46,267 nucleotides of DNA from Bacillota bacterium (GCA_023416745.1 JAEZHF010000042.1:1-46267), one strand, 5' to 3'; numbered from the stretch's first letter, positions 24,457-32,797 are shown. The notes: a model not told the origin generated them from the sequence alone. Numbers and translations are program-made.

Positions 24457-25953
24457 ATGGAAAAGCGTTTTATTATGGCGATAGACCAAGGGACAACCGG
24501 CACGCGAGTTGTGCTTTTCAACCGTGATGGCCAGATTCATGCGTCTGCCTACCGCGAAATCAGACAGATATTCCAAAAGCCCGGCTGGGTGGAACATGAT
24601 CCAAAGGAATACTGGGATACAACAATGGAATGTTCCGCTGAGGTATTTGAAAAGGGTAATACGAGCGCCGCTGAAGTGGCCGCCATCGGCATTACCTGCC
24701 AGCGCGAGACGACGATACTTTGGGACCGCGACACCGGCGAACCGCTGTATTATGCTATTGTCTGGCAGTCCCGTCAGTCGGCAAGCATCTGTGAAGATAT
24801 GAAGGCAATGGGTCTGGAGGATTATGTCCGCGAGCGGACCGGTTTGCTGATCGACGCGTATTTCTCGGGCACAAAGATCAAATGGATCGTCGACAACGTT
24901 CCGGGTGTCAAAGAGAAGGTGAAAGCCGGAAAAGTGTGCTTTGGCAATATCGACAGCTGGCTGATGTATAAGCTGTCCGGCGGCGAGCATGTGGAAGATT
25001 ACACCAACGCCTCACGCACGCTGCTGCTGGACATCCACACGCTAAAATGGGATGAGAAGATCATGAATGCTCTTGAAATTCCTGCCCATATACTGCCGCA
25101 GCTTAAGCCCTCCAGCGGTGTGCTGACGATGACGAGCAAGGATGTATTCTTCGGTGAGTCGGTGCCGGTGGCGGGTGACGCGGGCGACCAGCATGCGGCC
25201 ACATTCGGACAGACCTGTTTTGAACCGGGTATGGCGAAGAATACCTACGGTACGTCGCTTGCGCTGATGATGAACATTGGCGAGGAACTCAAACTGAGCA
25301 AGAACGGCCTGACGACGGACCTTGGCTGGGTATTGCCGAACAAGACGGAATACGCATTTGAAGGCGTCATATTCGTCGGCGGCGCGACCATCCAGTGGCT
25401 TCGGGACGGGCTCAAGATCATCAAGGATTCTGCTGAGGTCAGTGAGCTCGCAGCGCGTGTGGAGGATACCGGCGGTGTATACCTTGTGCCCGCTTTTGTG
25501 GGGCTGTGCGCACCGTATTGGGATATGTATGCCCGCGGTACCATCATCGGCATCACGCGTGGTACGACGCATGAGCACATTGCCCGGAGTGCTCTGGAAG
25601 CCATCGCTTATCAGACGCGTGACGTGCTGGACTGCATGGAGAAGGATTCCGGACAGAAAGCCACCGCACTGCGCGTTGACGGCGGCGCAACAAAGAGTGA
25701 CTTTTTGATGCAGTTCCAGGCAGACATACTGGGTATTCCGATACAAAAGCCGGTCGTTACCGAAATGGCGGCGCTGGGCGCTGCTTATCTCGCCGGTCTG
25801 GGCGTCGGCTTCTGGAAGGATCAGAAGGAGATCGCAAAACAGTGGAAGGTGGCACGTGTGTTTGAACCGAATATGAGTTCAGACAAACGCGAATCTCTCT
25901 ATGCGGGATGGAAACGCGCTGTGGAACGGTCGTTTAACTGGGCCAGAGATTAA
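24457..25953 (+). CDS. glpK: glycerol kinase-like FGGY kinase
   Basis: The 498-residue protein is of normal GlpK length and has the glycerol-kinase phosphate loop AIDQGTTGTRVVLF, GITCQRETTILWDRDTGEPLYYAIVWQ with the Arg-Glu substrate pair, the YFSGTKIKWIVDN signature and the ATP-site motif RVDGGATKSDFLMQFQADIL. Glycerol kinase makes sn-glycerol-3-phosphate from glycerol. In this neighbourhood, between a SorC regulator and DeoC/BMC genes, a different polyol or sugar is possible, so the gene symbol is by similarity only. RBS AAGGAGG. No encapsulation peptide is visible at either end. Confidence 0.85.
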   Translation: MEKRFIMAIDQGTTGTRVVLFNRDGQIHASAYREIRQIFQKPGWVEHDPKEYWDTTMECSAEVFEKGNTSAAEVAAIGITCQRETTILWDRDTGEPLYYAIVWQSRQSASICEDMKAMGLEDYVRERTGLLIDAYFSGTKIKWIVDNVPGVKEKVKAGKVCFGNIDSWLMYKLSGGEHVEDYTNASRTLLLDIHTLKWDEKIMNALEIPAHILPQLKPSSGVLTMTSKDVFFGESVPVAGDAGDQHAATFGQTCFEPGMAKNTYGTSLALMMNIGEELKLSKNGLTTDLGWVLPNKTEYAFEGVIFVGGATIQWLRDGLKIIKDSAEVSELAARVEDTGGVYLVPAFVGLCAPYWDMYARGTIIGITRGTTHEHIARSALEAIAYQTRDVLDCMEKDSGQKATALRVDGGATKSDFLMQFQADILGIPIQKPVVTEMAALGAAYLAGLGVGFWKDQKEIAKQWKVARVFEPNMSSDKRESLYAGWKRAVERSFNWARD

Positions 25954-26002
25954 GTATGATATTTATTGAGAGATCCCACGGCAAATAATATAAGTTCATA
26001 AA

Positions 26003-26041
26003 GCAGCTGGCTGCATCGAAATAATCGTTGCAGCCAGCTGC
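26003..26041. terminator. strong hairpin between the kinase and deoC
   Basis: GCAGCTGGCTGC and GCAGCCAGCTGC form a perfect 12-bp stem around a 15-base loop. No T run follows, so it may act as an mRNA stabiliser, a pause site or a binding site rather than a terminator. Confidence 0.55.
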
Positions 26042-26170
26042 CAAACAATATATTATTTATGGGGAATGGTGATTCCTGAATTTATTTTATAGCCAATCGG
26101 GAAATATTTCAATACATATTTGTTACTTAGTTATCTATTTTATTTATTTTTATGGAGGTTGAAAGCTTTT

Positions 26171-27007
26171 ATGGATCTGAACGAACTCATCAGACAAGTC
26201 ACTGAAGAAGTGTGTGCCCGGCTCACCGTGAACGGACAAGCTCAGCAGTCCGGCGGCAGTGAAGATTATTCGCCGTCGTCGCTGGCTAAATATGTTGATC
26301 ACACGCTTCTGAAGCCCGACGCATCCGAAGATCAGGTACGCAAAGTCTGCGATGAGGCGAAGAAGTATCATTTCGCCAGTGTCTGCGTCAATCCGAGCTA
26401 CATCAAGTTTGTGGCTGAACAGCTTGCCGGCAGCGGCGTCGCGCCCTGCGTTGTGGTGGGGTTCCCATTGGGAGCCACCACGCCTGAAGTGAAGGCGGAA
26501 GAAACGAACAACGTGATATTAAACGGCGCGAAGGAAGTGGACATGGTCATCAACGTGGGCGCTGTGAAGTCGGGTAACTGGGCGCTCGTGAAGCGGGATA
26601 TCGAGGCTGTGGTCGGAGCCGCGAAGGGCCGCGCGCTGGTTAAGGTCATCATCGAAACCTGTCTTCTGACGGACGAAGAGAAGGTAAAGGCCTGCACCAT
26701 TTCCAAGATGGCCGGTGCAGACTTTGTCAAAACCTCTACCGGTTTCTCCACCGGCGGCGCGACTGTGGATGACGTGCGGCTGATGCGGCAGACGGTGGGT
26801 CCCGTAATGGGCGTGAAGGCATCGGGCGGTGTGAAGGACTATAATACCGCTGTGGCTATGATTAAAGCAGGTGCAACGCGCCTGGGTACCAGTTCCGGCG
26901 CTGTGATCGTGGCAGGCTCGGCTGAGAAATCCAGCTGCATAGCCTGCGGACGCTGTCAGTCTACTTGCCCCACGGGCAATGTGACAATAACCAAGTCTCA
27001 ATATTGA
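26171..27007 (+). CDS. deoC: deoxyribose-phosphate aldolase with encapsulation-type N-terminus and ferredoxin-like cysteine tail
   Basis: The 278-residue protein has a central DeoC barrel (about 35-250) with Asp124 (VDMVINVG), Schiff-base Lys187 (DFVKTSTGF) and Lys216 (GVKASGG), so it should cleave 2-deoxyribose-5-phosphate to glyceraldehyde-3-phosphate and acetaldehyde. Residues 1-18 (MDLNELIRQVTEEVCARL) form an amphipathic helix followed by a polar Gly/Gln/Ser linker, the build of encapsulation peptides that target enzymes into bacterial microcompartments. The C-terminus ends with CxxCxxCxxxCP (Cys256, 259, 262, 266), the pattern of a 4Fe-4S ferredoxin site, which ordinary DeoC lacks. The ATG at 26171 is preferred over 26120 because it starts at the helix and follows GGAGG. 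The shell gene begins 21 bases downstream. Confidence 0.92.
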   Translation: MDLNELIRQVTEEVCARLTVNGQAQQSGGSEDYSPSSLAKYVDHTLLKPDASEDQVRKVCDEAKKYHFASVCVNPSYIKFVAEQLAGSGVAPCVVVGFPLGATTPEVKAEETNNVILNGAKEVDMVINVGAVKSGNWALVKRDIEAVVGAAKGRALVKVIIETCLLTDEEKVKACTISKMAGADFVKTSTGFSTGGATVDDVRLMRQTVGPVMGVKASGGVKDYNTAVAMIKAGATRLGTSSGAVIVAGSAEKSSCIACGRCQSTCPTGNVTITKSQY

Positions 27008-27028
27008 TAAATTTGGAGGATTTGAATA

Positions 27029-27304
27029 ATGACTAAAGAAGCTTTGGGTATGGTGGAAACGAAGGGTCTTATCGGCGCAATCGAAGCGGCGGACGCGATG
27101 GTGAAAGCGGCGAACGTGACGCTGATCGGCAAAGAAAAGATCGGCAGCGGCCTGGTGACTGTGATGGTGCGCGGTGATGTCGGCGCGGTGAAAGCATCTG
27201 TGGATGCCGGCGCAGCAGCGGCGAAGCGCGTGGGCGAGCTGTACGGTGTTCATGTGATACCGCGTCCCCACTCCGATGTGGAAGGTATTCTGCCTCAGAA
27301 ATAG
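27029..27304 (+). CDS. bacterial microcompartment shell protein, BMC-H (PduA/EutM-like)
   Basis: The 91-residue protein is a single BMC domain: ALGMVETKGLIGAIEAADAM near 5-24 and KIGSGLVTVMVRGDVGAVKA near 37-56. In PduA-type hexamers KIGSG lines the central pore; Ser40 would be the pore residue, suggesting passage of small polar metabolites. The C-terminal HVIPRPHSDVEGIL is typical. It follows deoC closely and ends the operon at a terminator. No BMC-P, BMC-T or further enzymes of a metabolosome are present in this window. Confidence 0.95.
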   Translation: MTKEALGMVETKGLIGAIEAADAMVKAANVTLIGKEKIGSGLVTVMVRGDVGAVKASVDAGAAAAKRVGELYGVHVIPRPHSDVEGILPQK

Positions 27305-27321
27305 AAAATAAGGCTTCGTAC

Positions 27322-27362
27322 AAAGCCGATGATTCACAACAAGGGTCATCGGCTTTTTTATT
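27322..27362 (+). terminator. terminator of the BMC cluster
   Basis: AAAGCCGATGA and TCATCGGCTTT form an 11-bp stem followed by TTTTATTTT. Confidence 0.92.
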
Positions 27363-27404
27363 TTGTCTGTTAATAAATCCATTTACGTTTTCATATACAT
27401 TACC

Positions 27405-28397
27405 ATGAAACAAATGATTGATTGGACGAAGGTCCTTGAGAAGTATCTGCCATCCCATATCAACACTGCTTTAACTGCCGTCACTCACAGTATACTGCCT
27501 TTTGTAGAGGAACTGAGGCTGCGCGCGAACAGGCCGTTGATGGTTTATACCAGCGAAAACGGATATTGTGTCTCTGCTGACGGAAGGACAAGCGGAACAA
27601 TGGGGCTGAAAGTAACGGAGACAGATATTGAGCAGACATTCAGTGCCATTACGGGCAAATCGCCATATGCCTACGAAGACGAAATTCGCCAGGGTTTTCT
27701 GACGCTCAGCAGCGGTATAAGAGCCGGACTGTCAGGCAGCGCGATGCTGACGAACGGGCAGCTCAAGACTTATAAAAGCGTGAGCGGCATCAATTTTCGT
27801 ATTCCCCGGGAAGCGGCAGGAATAAGCTTCAGACTGATTCCATATATCTCGAATAACGAACGGCTTGTCAACACGCTGCTCATCTCCTCGCCCAAGCTCG
27901 GCAAAACCACCATTGCTCGCGACATATCAAGGAGTGCGGGCAGCGGCATCGGCCTTATGCCCTGCAAGGTGTCGCTGATCGATGAACGGCAGGAACTGGC
28001 TGCCTCGCTGTATGGCTATCCGCTGTTTGACGTGGGGCGCGAAACAGACGTGATCTCCGGCGTGCTCAAAGCGGACGGTGTGTTTATGGCGCTGCGTTCA
28101 CTGTCTCCCGAGGTGATCGTCACGGACGAGATCGGCAAATCTGAAGATTTGGAAGCGCTCAGGGAGGTTGCCAACAGCGGCGTCGTGATGGTCGCAACGG
28201 CGCATGCTCCTGATCTGGATTCGCTGCTGCGACGCATGTTCTTCCGGCAGCTGTTTGACGCACGTCTGTTCGATGCTTATGTGGTGCTCTCTGCTGAGCT
28301 GGGACGTATCACGGTAGCGCAGGTACACGACGCGGAGGGAAACGAGCGGTTGACTGCGCCCATAAAACTGTCAGCAACTGAGGCGGTGGCGGTATGA
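27405..28397 (+). CDS. spoIIIAA: stage III sporulation protein AA (ATPase)
   Basis: The 330-residue protein is the secretion-type ATPase of the SpoIIIA-SpoIIQ channel, which links mother cell and forespore. The Walker A region SSPKLGKTTIARD (about 161-173) and Walker B VIVTDEIG are present; the usual SPPxxGKTT appears as SPKLGKTT. The start is uncertain: ATG 27405 and ATG 27414 both lack a clear ribosome binding site, and the longer TTG frame overlaps the preceding terminator. A sigma-E-like -35/-10 pair (TAATAAA..CATATACAT, 27371-27400) is suggestive but lies too close to ATG 27405. Confidence 0.9.
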   Translation: MKQMIDWTKVLEKYLPSHINTALTAVTHSILPFVEELRLRANRPLMVYTSENGYCVSADGRTSGTMGLKVTETDIEQTFSAITGKSPYAYEDEIRQGFLTLSSGIRAGLSGSAMLTNGQLKTYKSVSGINFRIPREAAGISFRLIPYISNNERLVNTLLISSPKLGKTTIARDISRSAGSGIGLMPCKVSLIDERQELAASLYGYPLFDVGRETDVISGVLKADGVFMALRSLSPEVIVTDEIGKSEDLEALREVANSGVVMVATAHAPDLDSLLRRMFFRQLFDARLFDAYVVLSAELGRITVAQVHDAEGNERLTAPIKLSATEAVAV

Positions 28398-28903
28398 AGC
28401 TGGTATTGTGTCTGGTTATCGTTATCATCAGTGCGTATATCGGACGGCTGATGTCTCGAAAGATGGCTCAGCGCCTGGACTTCTTCCGAGATTATCAGTC
28501 CGCAATGACGCAGCTTTCGGACAAGGTGGTGGGACCGGGTCTGGAGCTGTACAAAGCATTGTTAGAATGCCGCATCGACACCGTCAGACCATTGCTTGAG
28601 CGGAGTGCAGTGATGCTGAGGCAGCATCCGCAGCTCAAGCTGGATGCGATCTGGTCTAAAAGCCTTGCGCAAAGCGGAGATGCGCTGTCTGCGCTCAGCA
28701 AAGCGGACGTGCTGTTTCTGAAGGAAGGTGGCCATGCGCTCGAGGCGCTTTGCGGCAACCCGAGTGAGAAACAGGCCGCCATATATCTAAAGCAGCTTGC
28801 GGTATATATTGCCGCGCTGGAATTGGAGAAGAACAAAAAAAGCAAGCTGTACAACACAGCTGGCGTGCTGGCCGGTCTGATGATTGCGCTGCTGGTCATA
28901 TGA
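28394..28903 (+). CDS. spoIIIAB: stage III sporulation protein AB
   Basis: The 169-residue protein has an N-terminal membrane segment (LVLCLVIVIISAYIG, 3-17), a helical cytoplasmic or intermembrane middle part and a C-terminal membrane segment (LAGLMIALLVI), the layout of SpoIIIAB, which resembles type II secretion GspF-like proteins. ATG overlaps the spoIIIAA stop by four bases. Confidence 0.9.
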   Translation: MKLVLCLVIVIISAYIGRLMSRKMAQRLDFFRDYQSAMTQLSDKVVGPGLELYKALLECRIDTVRPLLERSAVMLRQHPQLKLDAIWSKSLAQSGDALSALSKADVLFLKEGGHALEALCGNPSEKQAAIYLKQLAVYIAALELEKNKKSKLYNTAGVLAGLMIALLVI

Positions 28904-28916
28904 AGGAGGGGACACC

Positions 28917-29114
28917 TTGGACATTGATCTTATTTTCAAAATCGCCGCTATCGGTATACTGATCGCGATACTGAATCAGCTGCTGGTGCGCGCGGGGCGT
29001 GAGGACATGGCGACAATGGCAACCATAGCGGGGCTCATCATTGTGCTGCTGATGGTGGTGGACCTCGTCGCCAACCTGTTTGACAGCGTGCGGCGAATAT
29101 TCAACCTGTACTAG
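28917..29114 (+). CDS. spoIIIAC: stage III sporulation protein AC
   Basis: The 65-residue two-helix membrane protein (IFKIAAIGILIAILNQLL, 5-22, and an ATIAGLIIVLLMVVDLV segment) matches SpoIIIAC. The TTG start at 28917 follows GAAGGAGGGG; starting at the upstream ATG would add residues not seen in the family. Confidence 0.9.
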   Translation: MDIDLIFKIAAIGILIAILNQLLVRAGREDMATMATIAGLIIVLLMVVDLVANLFDSVRRIFNLY

Positions 29115-29116
29115 CC

Positions 29117-29503
29117 ATGGAGATCATCAACATCGCACTGATTGGCATCGTGGCAGGCGTGCTGGTGGTCACGATACGGCAAAAACAGCCGGAGCTGGGT
29201 ATGCAGGTGAGCCTGATTGCAGGCATCGTGATATTTATCTATATACTGGACTACCTTGTCGTCGCTGTCGAATATCTGCGCGACATCGTCAACCGCTATG
29301 AGATACCTTACGAGAGCATCGCCATCGTACTTAAGATCGTGGGCATCGCGTATATATGCGAATTCGCCGTTCAGGTGTTGAAGGACACCGGAGAGAATTC
29401 TCTGGCTGCCAAGGTAGAGATCGCGGGCCGCGTGTTTATCATTGTGCTGTCGCTGCCGGTGATCACATCGTTCCTTACAATGGTGCTGGGAATGCTGGGA
29501 TAA
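29117..29503 (+). CDS. spoIIIAD: stage III sporulation protein AD
   Basis: The 128-residue membrane protein has four hydrophobic segments and the conserved middle IVLKIVGIAYICEFAVQVLKDTGENSLA (split about 73-100). It belongs to the SpoIIIAC/AD family, which forms a membrane part of the channel. Only two bases separate it from spoIIIAC. Confidence 0.92.
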   Translation: MEIINIALIGIVAGVLVVTIRQKQPELGMQVSLIAGIVIFIYILDYLVVAVEYLRDIVNRYEIPYESIAIVLKIVGIAYICEFAVQVLKDTGENSLAAKVEIAGRVFIIVLSLPVITSFLTMVLGMLG

Positions 29504-29507
29504 ACGT

Positions 29508-30713
29508 ATGAAAAAATTGTGTATCATTCTGGCTTTGCTGTTGTGCATATTAGTTATGCCGCGATTGTCGCTAGCGGATGATGAGCTGGAGCAGGCCATT
29601 GAGGATGAGATTGAGGAAGAGATCAACGAGAATATAGAGCATGCGCTATCTACAGCGGATCTGCACGAGCTGGAGGAATACTACAACGAGTATGCCCAAA
29701 CGCTATCGCCTGTTACGGACGGAGTGAGCCTGTCCGGTTTTATTACGACGCTGGCACAGGGAGGAGCCACTTTCAGCGCAGCGGATGTGTATGGAATGGT
29801 ATTGAACGCTCTGTTCGCGGGGCTGAAGCAGAGCATCCCGGCTGTGGTGCAGATCATCATTGTGGCGCTCATATTCAGCATCATCTCGCACTTCAAGCCA
29901 TCGTTCGGGGAATCGGGCGTGAGCAAGGCCGCGCAGACGGCACAGTTTGTGATCGTGGGCACAATGACGCTTGGGATACTTTCTTCCGCGTTTTCCATCG
30001 GTGCCGGAGCTGTGGAGAAGATGACATCATTCACGGGCGAATTCTTCCCGCTGATGATCACGCTGCTGACGGCGCTGGGCGGCATCACATCCGCGGCAAT
30101 ATTGAGTCCGGCTACGGTGTTTCTGACGACGGGGGTCACGATATTTTTCAAGGGTTTTGTGCTGCCGCTCATCATCGTGCTGACGGTGTTCACGATCATC
30201 AACCACTTCTCAACGACGATAAAGCTCAGCGGCTTTTGTTCTTTGCTGAAAAGCATCGTGAAGTGGGGGATCGGCATCGGCCTGACGGTATTTATCGGCG
30301 TCATCGCGATACAGGGGCTGCTTGGGTCGTCCTTCGACGGTGTATCCATCAAGACGGCGAAGTTCACGATCGATAAGTTCGTGCCCATCGTGGGCGGGTT
30401 GTTCTCACAGACAGTGGACGTGGTGATATCGTGTACGCTGCTGATCAAAAATGCCGTGGGCATCACGGGCATTATCATCATCGCGGCCATTGTGATATCC
30501 CCGGCGCTTGCAATACTGGCGCACTACTTCTTATTCAAGCTGACGGCTGCAGTGCTGGAACCTATCGCCGGCGGAGAGATGGGCAAGTTTGCTCAAGACG
30601 CGGCGGATGTGCTGATGCTGCTGTTCGTCGCGGTGCTGGCAGCGGCCATCATGTTCTTCGTGACCGCTGCCGTCATTATCGGCGCGGGGAACGCCAATAT
30701 CATGTTAAGGTGA
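29508..30713 (+). CDS. spoIIIAE: stage III sporulation protein AE
   Basis: The 401-residue protein has a cleavable-looking signal peptide (LCIILALLLCILVMPRLSLA, about 4-23), an acidic stretch and about seven transmembrane segments. Length and order in the operon fit SpoIIIAE, the largest membrane subunit of the feeding-tube channel. It starts four bases after spoIIIAD. Confidence 0.92.
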   Translation: MKKLCIILALLLCILVMPRLSLADDELEQAIEDEIEEEINENIEHALSTADLHELEEYYNEYAQTLSPVTDGVSLSGFITTLAQGGATFSAADVYGMVLNALFAGLKQSIPAVVQIIIVALIFSIISHFKPSFGESGVSKAAQTAQFVIVGTMTLGILSSAFSIGAGAVEKMTSFTGEFFPLMITLLTALGGITSAAILSPATVFLTTGVTIFFKGFVLPLIIVLTVFTIINHFSTTIKLSGFCSLLKSIVKWGIGIGLTVFIGVIAIQGLLGSSFDGVSIKTAKFTIDKFVPIVGGLFSQTVDVVISCTLLIKNAVGITGIIIIAAIVISPALAILAHYFLFKLTAAVLEPIAGGEMGKFAQDAADVLMLLFVAVLAAAIMFFVTAAVIIGAGNANIMLR

Positions 30714-30717
30714 GTGT

Positions 30718-31017
30718 ATGCAGGAATTGGTAAACACATGGGCTGTGGCCGTCACGATGGCCATCATATTCAGCGCTGTCATTGGCATGCTGCTGCCCGA
30801 TTCGGCGATAAAGAAATACGTTTCCGTCGTCATCGGCATCGTGGTGACAATCATTATACTATCTCCGCTGATATCGCTGTTGGGTGGCTCGGATGTGGAG
30901 GCGGAGCTTCAAAATGCGCTGCAGAATGCAGGCAGCAGCGAACCGGCAGTGCCCCAAAGTGGCTCGTATAAAGAGTACATTTACCAAATCTATGAGGTAT
31001 ATATGGGCGATGAATAA
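30718..31017 (+). CDS. spoIIIAF: stage III sporulation protein AF, short form
   Basis: The 99-residue protein has the two N-terminal membrane helices (about 9-26 and 33-55) of SpoIIIAF but only ~40 residues after them. Bacillus SpoIIIAF is about twice this length and ends in a ring-building-motif domain in the intermembrane space, which is missing here. No nearby frameshift restores it: after the stop, the next recognisable sequence is spoIIIAG. The position in the operon makes the identity firm. Confidence 0.8.
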   Translation: MQELVNTWAVAVTMAIIFSAVIGMLLPDSAIKKYVSVVIGIVVTIIILSPLISLLGGSDVEAELQNALQNAGSSEPAVPQSGSYKEYIYQIYEVYMGDE

Positions 31018-31049
31018 AATAAATATGAGTATTGAAAAGGGTGATACAA

Positions 31050-31673
31050 ATGAATGAAACGCAGAATATTGCAGCAAATGGCGAAGCTTCAGAGCCAAAA
31101 AGTAAAACAGGTCTGTTATCGCGCTTTATGAAGCTGGACATCAAAAAAAAGATACAGTATCTGGCGATACTGCTTGTGATCATTGTGATACTGACAATTT
31201 ATTTTGCGTCATCCGGGGGTATTGCAAACAAGCGGGAGGACAGCACATCCCAAGCTGCAGCGCAGGAGCCTGCCAGCATGCAGGTAGGGTCAAGTATTGA
31301 GCAGCAGCTCAAGTATACGCTTTCGCAGATACAAGGCGCTGGCAATGTGGAAGTAATGATCACCTATGAAGCCAGCAGCGAGATCGTTCCGGCCATCAGC
31401 GTGGATAAACAGACCTCAACGACAACGGATTCGGGAGATAGCGGAACAAGCACGACAAACACTGAAAACACGCAGAGCGAGGTTGTGACAATTGGCGGAA
31501 GCGGAGGCAACAGCGCGCTGGTGCTCAAAGAAAAGAGCCCGGAAATAAGGGGAGTTATCGTGGTCGCCGAGGGAGCGGACAATATAATGGTGAAGCTGAA
31601 TCTTCTCAGCGCAGTGCAAACATTGCTGAACGTCAGCCCTGACCAGGTTGATGTATATAAAATGAATGAGTAA
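31050..31673 (+). CDS. spoIIIAG: stage III sporulation protein AG
   Basis: The 207-residue protein has a cytoplasmic start, one membrane helix (IQYLAILLVIIVILTIYF, about 35-52) and an intermembrane domain with a Ser/Thr-rich insertion (STTTDSGDSGTSTT..) before SPEIRGVIVVAEGAD. In B. subtilis SpoIIIAG forms a large ring. ATG 31050 follows AAAAGGGTG and is better than the GTG at 31032. Confidence 0.9.
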   Translation: MNETQNIAANGEASEPKSKTGLLSRFMKLDIKKKIQYLAILLVIIVILTIYFASSGGIANKREDSTSQAAAQEPASMQVGSSIEQQLKYTLSQIQGAGNVEVMITYEASSEIVPAISVDKQTSTTTDSGDSGTSTTNTENTQSEVVTIGGSGGNSALVLKEKSPEIRGVIVVAEGADNIMVKLNLLSAVQTLLNVSPDQVDVYKMNE

Positions 31674-31712
31674 GGGAAGTGAAATTGTATAATGAACAAG
31701 GGAAATGGTATA

Positions 31713-32252
31713 ATGAAGAATAAGAAAGTTGGTCGTTATCTGCTTCTAGGGGCGCTGATCGTGGTATTAATAGGCGTGGGCTATCTGAACTACGCGCTGG
31801 GCACCAGTCCGGGTATTGAAGACCAGTCAGCGCAGGCGGAAGATCTGGCGGATTCCGAGATTGAGGGTGCAATGTCGGCGGATGATCTGGCTGTGATGTC
31901 AACCGATAACTATTTCGCGGATTATAAGACAAACCGCGAGAGCGTCCGCGGCAAGGAGGTCTCGTATCTCGACAGCATCATCGCCGATGAGAACAGCGAC
32001 GCGGAAACAATTAAGGATGCTCAGGATCAGAAAATTCAGATTGTACAGCAGATGGAGAATGAGCTGACAATCGAAGGGCTGCTGATGGCGAGCGGTTTTG
32101 ACGATGCGATTGTGACGGTCCAATCAGGTTCCGTCAACGTCGTGATCAAGGCAGAGGAGATCAGCAAGGAGGACGCTGCGAAGATTCTGGAGATCGTCAG
32201 GCAGGAAACAGGGGAACCTGCACAGAATATCAAAGTGATACTTCAGGGATAA
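31713..32252 (+). CDS. spoIIIAH: stage III sporulation protein AH
   Basis: The 179-residue protein has one N-terminal membrane helix (YLLLGALIVVLIGVGYL) and an EscJ/YscJ-like ring domain in its C-terminal half (LTIEGLLMASGFDDAIVTV..). SpoIIIAH meets SpoIIQ from the forespore. ATG 31713 is preferred over ATG 31692 because AAGGGAAA lies at better spacing; the longer form adds seven residues. Confidence 0.9.
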   Translation: MKNKKVGRYLLLGALIVVLIGVGYLNYALGTSPGIEDQSAQAEDLADSEIEGAMSADDLAVMSTDNYFADYKTNRESVRGKEVSYLDSIIADENSDAETIKDAQDQKIQIVQQMENELTIEGLLMASGFDDAIVTVQSGSVNVVIKAEEISKEDAAKILEIVRQETGEPAQNIKVILQG

Positions 32253-32287
32253 GCGCCGGTTTTTCAGTATCGATTTTTCCTTTCAGA

Positions 32288-32316
32288 TTGTAATTGGCTG
32301 CCCTGTCTGTTATAAT
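32288..32316 (+). promoter_or_regulatory. promoter of the Asp23-nusB operon
   Basis: TTGTAA (32288-32293), a 17-base spacer and a perfect TATAAT (32311-32316) lie 29 bases before the Asp23 start. Confidence 0.7.
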
Positions 32317-32344
32317 TTAAGCATTAATTGAAGAGGTGAGATGT

Positions 32345-32740
32345 TTGAGCACAAACGATATGAACACTCGTGAAGAGCAGAATGGCAGCATATCCTTTGC
32401 GAACGACGTGGTGGCTACAATTGCAGGACTAGCGACGGTGGAAATTGAAGGCGTTGCTGGCATGAGCGGTGGTTTTTCAGGCGGTCTTGCGGAACTACTC
32501 GGACGGAAGAACCTGACCAAAGGCGTTAAGGTGGAGGTTGGCAAGGAAGAATGCGCTGTTGATCTCTTTATTGTGGTGGAATACGCCGTTGAGATACCGC
32601 TGATGTGCGAGAAAATTCAGGCTAATGTCAAAAAAGCCGTGGAAACGATGACAGGGCTGCGCGTGGTGGAGACCAACATACACATACAGGGCGTCAGAAT
32701 CGCGAAGGATCCTGTGGAGGACACAAAACGCGTCCACTAA
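32345..32740 (+). CDS. Asp23/Gls24 family envelope stress protein
   Basis: The 131-residue protein matches Asp23/Gls24: GSISFANDVVATIAGLATVEIEGV near 13-36, GVKVEVGKEECAVDLFIVVEYAVEIP and VNIHIQGV-like TNIHIQGVRI at the end. In Staphylococcus Asp23 is held at the membrane by AmaP, whose gene follows here. The TTG start at 32345 follows GAGGTGAG; ATG at 32360 is an alternative. Confidence 0.9.
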   Translation: MSTNDMNTREEQNGSISFANDVVATIAGLATVEIEGVAGMSGGFSGGLAELLGRKNLTKGVKVEVGKEECAVDLFIVVEYAVEIPLMCEKIQANVKKAVETMTGLRVVETNIHIQGVRIAKDPVEDTKRVH

Positions 32741-32759
32741 CGCTGGATAAAAAAAGGGG

Positions 32760-32775
32760 CCTTAATACATTAAGG
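32760..32775. repeat. small palindromic hairpin after the Asp23 gene
   Basis: CCTTAA-TACA-TTAAGG can form a 6-bp hairpin in the 57-base gap before the AmaP-like gene. Without a T run it is unlikely to end transcription. Confidence 0.4.
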
Positions 32776-32797
32776 ATTCGGGGGATACAAAAGAAAA

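Noticed and set aside
27371..27400. Sigma-E promoter for spoIIIAA (TAATAAA, 14 bases, CATATACAT)
   Set aside because: Attractive because spoIIIA is sigma-E dependent in Bacillus, but transcription would begin at or after the ATG at 27405, so it is not listed as a feature.
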